A stretch of 28,553 nt of DNA from Strigomonas culicis (lineage: Eukaryota > Euglenozoa > Kinetoplastea > Trypanosomatida > Trypanosomatidae): NCBI GenBank assembly GCA_000482145.1, contig AUXH01000203.1, forward strand, positions 1-28,553, given 5' to 3'. The first letter of the stretch is position 1, and every line of letters begins with the position of its first letter. The notes under the pieces are model-generated. The model was not told the origin of the DNA, ran no database searches, and saw only the letters and a list, made by a program, of their open reading frames with translations. The translations under genes and the position numbers were made by a program. Of this stretch, positions 1 through 6,638 are shown one piece after another.

Positions 1-2277
1 CGCGGGCGGCAGGCCCAGCGTGCGGCGCAGCTCCTGCAGCGCGAAGGCGCGCGCCATGGCCTTGGTGCCGCCGAGCGCCGCGCCGGGCACGCCCTCGCCG
101 CTCGACATGGACGCGTAGTTGATGTCCTCCCACTTGACGTAGTCGCGGAACAGCATACACAGCGCGCGGAGCTGGATCTCGGAGACCTGGCGGCCGTAGG
201 CAACGTAACTCAGCAGCCCCGGCGCGGGTCCCACGACCGGCATGTGCTGGCGCCCGACCGCGTCCGTCTCGCACGGCGGGTAGGGCGGCGCGAAGATCTG
301 TTGGAGCAGGAAGGGCGCGTGGCTGTTGAAGTTGCCGGAGCTCTCGTGCAGCAGGTCGCAGCGCTGCAGTGCGTCGAGCAGCGCGTCGCGGTGCAGCACC
401 CAGCCCTCCACCATCGTGCGCGCCGCGAGGCCGATCGGCCAGCGGTGCGCCAGCAGGCAGCCCTCGCCCAGCACGTCCCCGGCGCCGTAGCTCACGCCGC
501 CGCCGGAGATGAACGTGACAGTGCCTTGGATGATGAAGATCATCTCCTCGCACTTGCGGGAGGTGCTGGTGATGAGGTCGCCCGGCGAGTACACGACCGG
601 CTGGATGCGCTCCTGTACGAGGCGCATGCAGATGTCGGGGAGCGGCTTGAGCAGCTCCGAGCTCTCGCGCAGCTGCGCGGCGAGCGTCGCGGTGAACCGC
701 TGCTCCCCGAGCCACTTGATGCGCAGCGCGGCCGCCTTCACGACGAGGCTGTGCCGCAGCGCGTCGTCGCGGCGCATGGTGCGGTTGAAGTCCGTGTGCG
801 ACACGACCCACATGTCGCAGACGGTCTGCGCGACGAGCACGTAGTGCCGCGGCTCGCCGAAGAGCACGGAGAGCTCGCCGAAGGAGGTGCCGGGGCCGAC
901 CACCTCCAGCACGCGGCCGCGCAGCCGGCTCGCCGCCTCGCACTGACACTCGCCCTGCCGCGCCCCCGGCGGCACGTCCACCACGCTGACCTGGCCGCGC
1001 CGCAAGAAGCACAGCTGCCGTGTGTTGCTGTTACTCGCCGTGTGCGCACAGGCGATGACCTCGCCGGGTAGGTACGTGCGCGGGGTGAGGAAGGACATGA
1101 GGTTGCGGATGGTCGCGGTCGGCGTGTCCTGCAGCAGCCAGCTCTGCCGCAGCAGCACCTCCGTCGGGTAGTAGTGTGCCGTCAGCGCCTTGGTGTGCGC
1201 CGCGACGAGCAGCTCGCTCGCGTGCCCCCTGCCGCGCTGGCCGCGCGGCGCCGGCGTGACCGGCGCGGACGGCACGAGCCGCAGCAGCGCGGCATGCACA
1301 TCACACGCGCGGATGCGGTAGGTGTCCGTGTACAGCACCTGCTCGCCGCGCGAGGAGGCGGTCGTCGCGGTGATGCAGCTCATCGACTTGAGCGGCGCCA
1401 TGCCGAGCGCCTCCGCCGCGCCGAAGACGATGGGCGCGCGGAGCAGGTCCGTGCGTAGCGGCTGTAGTGTCGGCTGCCCCACCGCCCGGCTCGCCTCGCG
1501 CAGCCCGCGCTGGATGGCGGTCGTCATGTTGGAGACGGACGCCCTGTCATTGGGCGCGGCGCCCTCCTCCGCTGCCGCGACCGTATCCTCCGCCTCTGCG
1601 GCCGCCGCCGTCGCCGCGTGGGTGAGCAGCGCCCCCTCGGCGACGCCGCCGCCGCACAGCCGCAGCGTCTCCGTCGGGGACGTAAAGTACTGCTTGCGCT
1701 CGCCGCCGAGCGCCGTGAGGCGGCTGAGCTGCGGCTGGTACTGCGTCACGCTGACGCCGCCGTCGACGACCGCGTAGACGAAGAGCGTCTCCGCCGGCTC
1801 CTGCGGGTAGTAAAGCACGCTGCCGGGCGCGTAGCTCACGGCCTCGACCTTGTCCTGCAGAAGGTCCACCAGCGTCTTGGGGTCGACGGGGAAGGCGGCG
1901 CTGAGGTCGGTCGCCGCGTCACTCAGCGCGCGCGCAATGGCGTTGAGCGCGTCGCCGCGCCGCTTGGCGGCGAGCGTCGGCCCCAGCGCCGCCTGCCGCT
2001 CCCGCGTCAGGCGCTGCCGCCGCGCGACGAGCCGGTGTAGCTGCATGATCGGCAAAAAGTACTGCCGCAGCGTGATGCCGGGGATTGCCTCGAGCGCGGT
2101 GTTGATGTAGGACAGGCGGTCGAGGGGGATGGCGCCGCCGATGGTGGAGCCGTTGTGGCCAGCCGCGTCCATCGGGATGGAGGAGAAGCGGCGGCGGCTC
2201 GAGCGACGGCGCCGCGCCCCGTGGGGCGAGGGCGAGCCAGTGTTCGTCAAGATGCTGGGTCCTTCAGGACGGAACAT
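1..2277 (-). CDS. Cyclic-nucleotide-binding-like domain protein, 3' end cut by window edge
   Basis: An open frame of 759 codons starts at the ATG at 2277 and runs off the left edge without a stop. Three cNMP-binding-like beta-roll segments can be read at about residues 145-190 (interrupted by a long Ala-rich insert), 400-495 and 555-640. The second keeps a phosphate-binding cassette, FGELSVLFGEPR, with Glu468 and Arg477. The third has GEG (Glu605) but no Pro-Arg pair, so it probably does not bind a cyclic nucleotide in the usual way. The N-terminus is Arg/Ser-rich. Kinetoplastids have such multi-domain proteins, including cAMP response protein CARP1 of Trypanosoma brucei, which is a reasonable candidate homologue, but orthology is not shown. 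A T9 tract followed by CTCCTCTTTTAG lies 41 nt upstream and supports this start. Fold assignment fairly sure; ligand and role unknown. Confidence 0.85.
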   Translation of the reverse strand, partial: MFRPEGPSILTNTGSPSPHGARRRRSSRRRFSSIPMDAAGHNGSTIGGAIPLDRLSYINTALEAIPGITLRQYFLPIMQLHRLVARRQRLTRERQAALGPTLAAKRRGDALNAIARALSDAATDLSAAFPVDPKTLVDLLQDKVEAVSYAPGSVLYYPQEPAETLFVYAVVDGGVSVTQYQPQLSRLTALGGERKQYFTSPTETLRLCGGGVAEGALLTHAATAAAAEAEDTVAAAEEGAAPNDRASVSNMTTAIQRGLREASRAVGQPTLQPLRTDLLRAPIVFGAAEALGMAPLKSMSCITATTASSRGEQVLYTDTYRIRACDVHAALLRLVPSAPVTPAPRGQRGRGHASELLVAAHTKALTAHYYPTEVLLRQSWLLQDTPTATIRNLMSFLTPRTYLPGEVIACAHTASNSNTRQLCFLRRGQVSVVDVPPGARQGECQCEAASRLRGRVLEVVGPGTSFGELSVLFGEPRHYVLVAQTVCDMWVVSHTDFNRTMRRDDALRHSLVVKAAALRIKWLGEQRFTATLAAQLRESSELLKPLPDICMRLVQERIQPVVYSPGDLITSTSRKCEEMIFIIQGTVTFISGGGVSYGAGDVLGEGCLLAHRWPIGLAARTMVEGWVLHRDALLDALQRCDLLHESSGNFNSHAPFLLQQIFAPPYPPCETDAVGRQHMPVVGPAPGLLSYVAYGRQVSEIQLRALCMLFRDYVKWEDINYASMSSGEGVPGAALGGTKAMARAFALQELRRTLGLPPA

Positions 2278-2708
2278 GAGTGACCACACACAAAAAAAAA
2301 GGAAAAAGAATCTAGAATCTAAAAGAGGAGAAAAAAAAATCTTTTTTTTTCCTTTATGTAAATCATAGCAAATGAAAAGTGAAACAAGAAAGGAAAAGGA
2401 AAGAGTATAGGAAAAGGACCAGAGATTTGGTTTGTAGTGAGCATTGCAAAAAAAAAAAGAATGTGCAGTTATCGGTTCATATTCAAATGAACGATATGTA
2501 TTCCCTCGGGTACTTCTTTTTTTTTCTCTTTTCTATTGCGAATACAGAGGTGAGGAAGAAAAAAAAGTTTTTTTTTTACATTGAAACACAATTTCCGCTG
2601 TTGCGTATTTACATAAGGTCCTTTATAGTCTCACACACGCGCACGCATTTCCTCCACCTCGGCCCTTGTGGATGTCCTAATAGCGGTTTGTGTCTTCCCC
2701 AAGAGTCA
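2278..2708. other. Spacer between cNMP-domain gene and RLY-repeat gene
   Basis: AT-rich and low in complexity, with runs of 8-9 A or T. It holds the splice signal of the cNMP-domain gene and, presumably, the 3' UTR of the RLY-repeat gene. No other feature seen. Confidence 0.6.
2319..2339 (-). promoter_or_regulatory. Predicted polypyrimidine tract and spliced-leader acceptor for the cNMP-domain gene
   Basis: On the minus strand, nine T then CTCCTCTTTT end in AG at 2320-2319, the first AG after the tract. Use of this site gives a 41-nt 5' UTR before the ATG at 2277. A second AG occurs at 2314-2313. Confidence 0.6.
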
Positions 2709-3326
2709 TTAAGAAGAGGCGCCCTTCGTGGTCGACAGGCGGTTCGCCATGGCCTCCTCCTCGCTGCGGTCAATCGTCACCACCTTGGGGTCGTGCGGAT
2801 AGACATACTTCTTAAAGAGCTCCTCGTCGCGCTTCTCGTAGTCTACATGGTACAGCCGCTCCACCGTCTCCTTCAGATGCTCCTTGCTGATCTTCTTCTC
2901 CGCCTGCGTCGGACAGTACTGCTTCTCCAGGGCCTCCCGTTTCTGCTTGCTCTTCGCTATCTCGTCGTTGTACATGCGTTTCACGTGGTCCTCGACCTCC
3001 TCCTTGGAGAACTTGATGTCGTTCTTGTGGGCCTCCGCCTCCGCCTTCTGGAGGCGCTCCGCCTTGCTCAGCTCGAGCCGCTGCAGCTGCTGGTCGTACA
3101 TGCGATCCACCAGCTTGTTCCGCTCCTCCTTCGGGATGCGCTTTGTGCTCTTCTCCTTCTCGCGCTGGAGCTCTGTCTGGCGCGCCTCCTCCTTCTGCTT
3201 CTCCACCTCCAGGTGGTTATAGTAGAGGCGGTTGACGAGCTTCTCCTGCTCCTCCTTCGCGAGCCGCGGCTGCTCGCCCGTGTACTCTGGCACCTGCGTG
3301 CCGTCCTTCGTGTGCGCCTTCGACAT
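2709..3326 (-). CDS. Conserved-looking 205-aa protein with five ~40-residue RLY repeats
   Basis: The start is the ATG at 3326. The open frame continues upstream, but only through a CT-repeat pyrimidine tract that lies before the predicted splice site, and there is no upstream ATG. The protein is charged, helical and built from a repeat with consensus (I/L)xKEEx4(V)xR(L/M)Y. The repeat Arg residues are at 33, 75, 117, 157 and 196, spaced 42, 42, 40 and 39; the last copy is degenerate (ANRL, no Tyr). Between the motifs are Lys/Glu/Gln-rich helices. No signal peptide or membrane segment is seen. I do not recognise a named family. Regular charged repeats of this size are common in trypanosomatid flagellar and cytoskeletal proteins, so a structural role is an inference only. 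Confidence 0.85.
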   Translation of the reverse strand: MSKAHTKDGTQVPEYTGEQPRLAKEEQEKLVNRLYYNHLEVEKQKEEARQTELQREKEKSTKRIPKEERNKLVDRMYDQQLQRLELSKAERLQKAEAEAHKNDIKFSKEEVEDHVKRMYNDEIAKSKQKREALEKQYCPTQAEKKISKEHLKETVERLYHVDYEKRDEELFKKYVYPHDPKVVTIDRSEEEAMANRLSTTKGASS

Positions 3327-3417
3327 GGGGTGTGGCGAAAGGGAAAGAGGAATAATAATAATAAAGAAGAAAAAAAGGGAGAAGTGGGTTGGTGCTAGCA
3401 ATGCGCGTATGGCTCTT

Positions 3418-3438
3418 CTGGTTTTTGGTACAGAGAAA

Positions 3439-3493
<55 letters not shown>
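3418..3493 (-). promoter_or_regulatory. CT-repeat polypyrimidine tract and predicted spliced-leader acceptor
   Basis: A (GA)n run on the plus strand at about 3433-3493 is a CT-repeat tract in the transcript. The first AG after it is at 3419-3418 (CAG), giving a 91-nt 5' UTR for the gene starting at 3326. The microsatellite therefore probably doubles as a splicing signal. Confidence 0.65.
3433..3493. repeat. (GA)n microsatellite
   Basis: Near-perfect GA dinucleotide run with one AAA interruption, ending in three GAT units (to about 3502). Confidence 0.9.
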
Positions 3494-3497
<4 letters not shown>

Positions 3498-3880
3498 GAT
3501 GATACGCAATTAGGAGAAGGGATGAACACTTACACTGTACACCATTTCTGTTTTATCCTTATTGCTGTTGTTGCTGTGACTGTTAAATGTTTTGTTTTGT
3601 TTGTTGTTGGTTTTGTATATATACACAAGACAAAAGTAAATGTATAAAGGGAAGAGGAGAGCATGTTGAAGACGGGACGTTTTTTACTTTTCGATCGTTT
3701 TTTGTTTGTTTGTTTTTACAATACGTTTCGATGCTGTCTACGGTCCCTCAGTTGGTATACACGATATCCCTCCAACGCTTTATCCTCGTAGAAGAACAGG
3801 AAACAAATGTACGGTAGCATTTATATTTCTCTCGTATCTAGAAAGGTTCTATTGTTTGAAGAAAAAGGGGGAAAAGTCAT

Positions 3881-3928
3881 ATGCCTTCTAAAGGCATCGC
3901 CATGTAGCGATACTGCGATTAGGGCGAT
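3881..3928. other. Cluster of short inverted repeats
   Basis: ATGCCTT (3881-3887) and AAGGCAT (3891-3897) form a perfect 7-bp stem with a 3-base loop. ATCGC (3896-3900) can pair with GCGAT (3907-3911), and ATCGCC (3896-3901) alternatively with GGCGAT (3923-3928). This could be RNA structure in the spacer or 3' UTR; no known RNA family recognised. Confidence 0.35.
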
Positions 3929-4054
3929 AGTGTTCTTCGTGTTGTGATGGTGATTATGAGGAACACACAATGGTAATCACAGCAACGAGCGAAACAAACA
4001 ACGACGGGGAAGCAAGAAAAAAAAACAGTGAAGGATCACAAAGAATACGGGTTA

Positions 4055-4066
4055 GGAATGTCGTCC
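4055..4066 (+). repeat. Target-site duplication, left copy
   Basis: GGAATGTCGTCC, identical to the right copy at 4352-4363. An extra A before each copy also matches but may belong to the poly(A) run on the right. Confidence 0.75.
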
Positions 4067-4351
4067 TTGGGACTTACGGTCAGCACCCCGTATGGGGGAA
4101 GCACTAGGTGTTTTGGCAACATTACATCGGCTGCGGTCAACGGGACGGTGGTGCGTCGTGGCTAGGGAAACCGGGCCAATGACTCAACCCAGCACACCAT
4201 CGAGTTACACGTGGTTACGTGTAGCATCACCTCACACAAGGACGTTCCGTGGCGGCAGGTGATGCTACACGAGTAACTGTCGATCGACTTACCATCGGGG
4301 TCTTCCTCACGGGGCCAGTTGGTCGATAAATATCACATTTGAAAAAAAAAA
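4067..4351 (+). mobile_element. Short non-autonomous retroposon-like insertion (RIME/NARTc/SIDER-like)
   Basis: A 285-bp block of mixed, moderately GC-rich sequence stands out from the AT-rich spacer around it. It ends in a run of ten A (4342-4351) and is bounded by perfect direct repeats GGAATGTCGTCC at 4055-4066 and 4352-4363. A 3' poly(A) plus a 12-bp target-site duplication is what target-primed reverse transcription by ingi/L1Tc-clade non-LTR elements leaves, and their short partners (RIME, NARTc, SIDER) are mobilised in trans. It has no coding capacity. The interior has a strong hairpin (4203-4278) and CCCC-GTAT-GGGG (4086-4097). It lies in the 3' UTR region of the acetate transporter gene, antisense to the transcription unit. 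It could instead be a retrotransposed copy of an unknown non-coding RNA. I did not recognise the 77-79 nt 5' signature of known elements. Confidence 0.7.
4203..4278. repeat. Long hairpin inside the retroposon-like element
   Basis: CGTGTAGCATCACCT (4218-4232) and AGGTGATGCTACACG (4257-4271) are perfect 15-bp inverted repeats with a 24-base loop. Outer arms AGTTAC (4203-4208) and GTAACT (4273-4278) extend the stem after an internal bulge. Confidence 0.8.
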
Positions 4352-4363
4352 GGAATGTCGTCC
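4352..4363 (+). repeat. Target-site duplication, right copy
   Basis: GGAATGTCGTCC directly after the A10 run and 6 bp from the stop codon (4370-4372) of the minus-strand transporter gene. Confidence 0.75.
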
Positions 4364-4369
4364 AGAGAA

Positions 4370-5215
4370 TCACCATTCTGTCACCCGAAAGCTCTTGCTC
4401 TTCCGATGAAAGAGCGGGAGAAGGTTGAAGCCATACACATCTCGTATCGACAGTGCCATACCCACATAGACGGCGAGCGCCCCCACCACTATTCCCTCGT
4501 AGCCGGCCACCTTCAGCAGCGGGTCACTCTGCGAAAAGTGGCCGATGAAGTTCAGCAGGAAGTTGAGCGCCACCAGAAAGTTTAGCCCAATCTGCACATA
4601 CGTGAAGCTGTGGAGGGAGCAGACAAACATGGTCGACGCGAAGAAGAACCACAGCATAAAGAAGCCGCCGCGGTAGTCCGGTGTCGTGGTGCCCACCACG
4701 TTCGCATTCGGCGGCACGAGGTTGCCGATGGCGGTGGCCATCCAGAAGGAGCCGTACGCGACGTCGAGCGTACAGAAGATGGTGTTCTTGTTTACCAACT
4801 CAAAGAAGCCGCCGACGAACTGCGCGAGGCCGCCGTAGAAGCAGATGAGACCCATCGTCGTCATGTTGAGGGGGCAGACGCCGGCCTGGTGCACGTTGTA
4901 CAGGCACGTCGTCAGACCGAAGGCGAAGAGGGTGATGGGCCCCGGCGAGCCGATGCGCGCGGTGTCGTGCACGGTGGCGCGCACCCGCTCCGGCGGCTGG
5001 TCGTCACCACACGCGGCCTTCGCGTCGCAGTGCCTGTCCCCGTCCGTGTGCAGCGGGCGGCCCCCGACCGGCGCCGCCGGCGGCTGCAGCACGTACACGA
5101 GCTGCGAGTCATCCGAGTATCTATAGATGATGCTGGTCGGCGCTGCGACGCGCGCCGGCGGGGGGATGGGGGGGACCTCAAGGTTTGGCTCGTGCGGCAA
5201 CGCGGCGGCAGACAT
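4370..5215 (-). CDS. GPR1/FUN34/YaaH (AceTr) family acetate/succinate transporter
   Basis: A 281-aa membrane protein starting at the ATG at 5215. Residues 1-85 are hydrophilic, Pro-rich and probably cytosolic. Six hydrophobic helices follow at about 93-110, 119-138, 146-165, 181-201, 205-224 and 236-256. The family entry motif (NPxPLGL-type) appears as GSPGPITLFAFGL at 89-101, and the second helix carries FYGGLAQFVGGFFE, typical of the family. Known members (yeast Ato/Ady2, bacterial SatP) move acetate, succinate or ammonium-linked monocarboxylates across the plasma membrane; trypanosomatids encode several. The substrate here is inferred from the family only. The N-terminal extension is long compared with bacterial SatP (about 190 aa). 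The retroposon-like insertion begins 6 bp beyond the stop, so it probably lies in this gene's 3' UTR. Confidence 0.93.
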   Translation of the reverse strand: MSAAALPHEPNLEVPPIPPPARVAAPTSIIYRYSDDSQLVYVLQPPAAPVGGRPLHTDGDRHCDAKAACGDDQPPERVRATVHDTARIGSPGPITLFAFGLTTCLYNVHQAGVCPLNMTTMGLICFYGGLAQFVGGFFELVNKNTIFCTLDVAYGSFWMATAIGNLVPPNANVVGTTTPDYRGGFFMLWFFFASTMFVCSLHSFTYVQIGLNFLVALNFLLNFIGHFSQSDPLLKVAGYEGIVVGALAVYVGMALSIRDVYGFNLLPLFHRKSKSFRVTEW

Positions 5216-5273
5216 AGTGTATCAGCGCGAGAGGGGGAGGTAGGAAGAAAACAGCAGTTCTCTGCTGGTGTGA

Positions 5274-5309
5274 CTCGCCACAAGAAGGAAGGAAAGAAAA
5301 AGAAGAAAG
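5274..5309 (-). promoter_or_regulatory. Predicted polypyrimidine tract and spliced-leader acceptor for the transporter gene
   Basis: A C/T-rich tract at about 5309-5280 is followed by the first AG at 5275-5274, giving a 58-nt 5' UTR before the ATG at 5215. Confidence 0.6.
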
Positions 5310-5495
5310 GTAGAGTTAAGCATCCAGGAAGCAATCTAGGGCATAGCCAACTTAGGAAGGGGGAAAAAAAAGCAGAGCGGTTTACGCATCATTCTTCTTA
5401 TATATACGAGCAAGCTGCAGCATCATACACACACAAATAAGAACAGCAAAAAAGTGCAGAAAGAGGAAAGAGAAAGAGGTAGTCGACACTTCCTC

Positions 5496-6332
5496 TCACT
5501 GCTGCCGTGCGTTGCCCTGGCGCAGCTCCGCCGCTCGGTCCTCCTCCAGCTTCGCGAGCGCGGCCTCCTTCTCGTGGACCTCGCTCTCGAGGCTCTTCGC
5601 GGCCTTGAGGTGCTCGAGCGCGGCCGGCTTGTCGCCCGCGCGCAGCGACGTCAGCGAGTCCTGCTTCTTCGCCGCGACGGTCTCCTTCAGCCGCTCCACC
5701 TCCTCGCGGAGGCGCTCGATGCGGACCGACAACGGTGGCTCGTGCTGCGCCAGCCGCCGCTCGACCTCGGCCTCGAGCGCCCTTGCCTGCTGCAGCGCCG
5801 CCCGCGCGCCCTCCTTGTCCTGCTGCTCCTTCAGCAGCGCGACGGCCTGCCGCTTGTGCGCCGCGATCTGCTCCCGCAGCGCCGCCACCTCCGCCTCGAA
5901 GTCGGCCTCGAGCTCGTCGTCGAGGTCGCGCAGGCCCTGCAGCAGCGCCTCGTCGCGGTAGTCCCCGCTGTGGATGGACACGTCGCCGATGGAGTCATCG
6001 TCGTCGCCGGGCTGGCCCTGCTTCGTCAGCCGCACCATTGTCGCCGTGGCGGTGGGGTCGAAGCTGCCGGCCGCACCGGCCGCCTCCGCGTCCATCTGCT
6101 CGTCCTCGAACGTTTGGTTGAAGATGGCGAGCTGCGCCTCGGCGGCCGCGGCGGCCGCCTGCGCCTCGAGGTCGGCCTGCTTCCGCTGCGCGAGCAGCTC
6201 CTGCTCCTCCCGCTCCTCCGCCTCGCGCTGCTCCTTCTTGCTGGGGCGCGGCGGGCGCGCCGGCTTCGGACGCTCCGCCGCCTCGGCGGGGGCCGCCTTC
6301 TTGTCAGACGCCGCGCTCCCACCCTGTCCCAT
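5496..6332 (-). CDS. Probable N-myristoylated coiled-coil protein with two DM14-like repeats
   Basis: The start is the ATG at 6332; the predicted splice site 51 nt upstream leaves no earlier ATG. The product is 278 aa and begins MGQGGSAAS, a good N-myristoylation signal (Gly2, Ser6), suggesting membrane attachment. After a Pro/Lys-rich stretch come an Ala/Glu/Gln helix (32-80), an acidic patch DDDDS (110-114) and a coiled-coil C-terminal half. Residues 149-193 and 212-256 are an internal duplication: both run LxExxAAxKRQ/KKQ, then a short basic/Gly turn, then an Ala/Leu helix ending ALEAEV or SLESEV. This resembles DM14 repeats of the CC2D1A/Lgd family, which bind ESCRT-III Snf7/CHMP4, and also parts of Snf7 proteins. 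An endosomal or ESCRT-linked role is inference. Gene certain, function unsure. Confidence 0.82.
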   Translation of the reverse strand: MGQGGSAASDKKAAPAEAAERPKPARPPRPSKKEQREAEEREEQELLAQRKQADLEAQAAAAAAEAQLAIFNQTFEDEQMDAEAAGAAGSFDPTATATMVRLTKQGQPGDDDDSIGDVSIHSGDYRDEALLQGLRDLDDELEADFEAEVAALREQIAAHKRQAVALLKEQQDKEGARAALQQARALEAEVERRLAQHEPPLSVRIERLREEVERLKETVAAKKQDSLTSLRAGDKPAALEHLKAAKSLESEVHEKEAALAKLEEDRAAELRQGNARQQ

Positions 6333-6638
6333 GCGCACGGTGTGGCTCGGCGAACGGACGGTATGGACGGACGATATCAAATGCTAGTGAAGGGGAGGGG
6401 GACAGAAATGAGGGGGGGAGAGGGGGAAGAGGGCGTATACCGCGGAGGCGCCATCATAAACAGCAGATGTGTACCTATTGGGGATGAAAGAAGGGTCGTG
6501 GTGGTCGTTTTGGATACACTCCGCTTTCCTTTTTTTTACCTTTTTTCTTTTAAGTATGTATATATTTAGTAGATGTGTGTATCGGTATGTGATCAGTGGG
6601 AAAGAAGGGGTCAGCCCTGCCATGCCCCAACCCCCTTA
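6333..6638. other. Spacer between DM14-like and SseB-like genes
   Basis: It holds the C-rich splice signal and a stretch of T- and A-runs (6520-6570), presumably part of the 3' UTR of the gene that ends at 6639. Nothing else seen. Confidence 0.5.
6384..6431 (-). promoter_or_regulatory. C-rich polypyrimidine tract and predicted spliced-leader acceptor
   Basis: The transcript strand is almost pure C/T from 6431 to about 6389. The first AG of good context is at 6385-6384 (CACTAG), giving a 51-nt 5' UTR and deciding the start at 6332. Confidence 0.6.

Larger units (their letters stand above)
3327..4054. other. Spacer between RLY-repeat gene and the retroposon-like element
   Basis: Low-complexity A/G-rich sequence near 3330-3500, then T/G-rich sequence (3550-3720), then more mixed sequence. 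No credible gene. Two short hairpins overlap at 3881-3928 (described separately). Confidence 0.55.

Noticed and set aside
2379..3398. Plus-strand 339-codon frame over the RLY-repeat gene
   Set aside because: It crosses A-runs and the antisense of a clearly repetitive minus-strand protein; the product is Leu-rich and featureless.
4067..4351. 7SL, vault or other known structured RNA, or an HDV-like ribozyme at the 5' end
   Set aside because: The length is similar to some small RNAs, but I could not match helix motifs. The first bases have no matching distal strand for a 7-bp P1, so only the retroposon description is kept.
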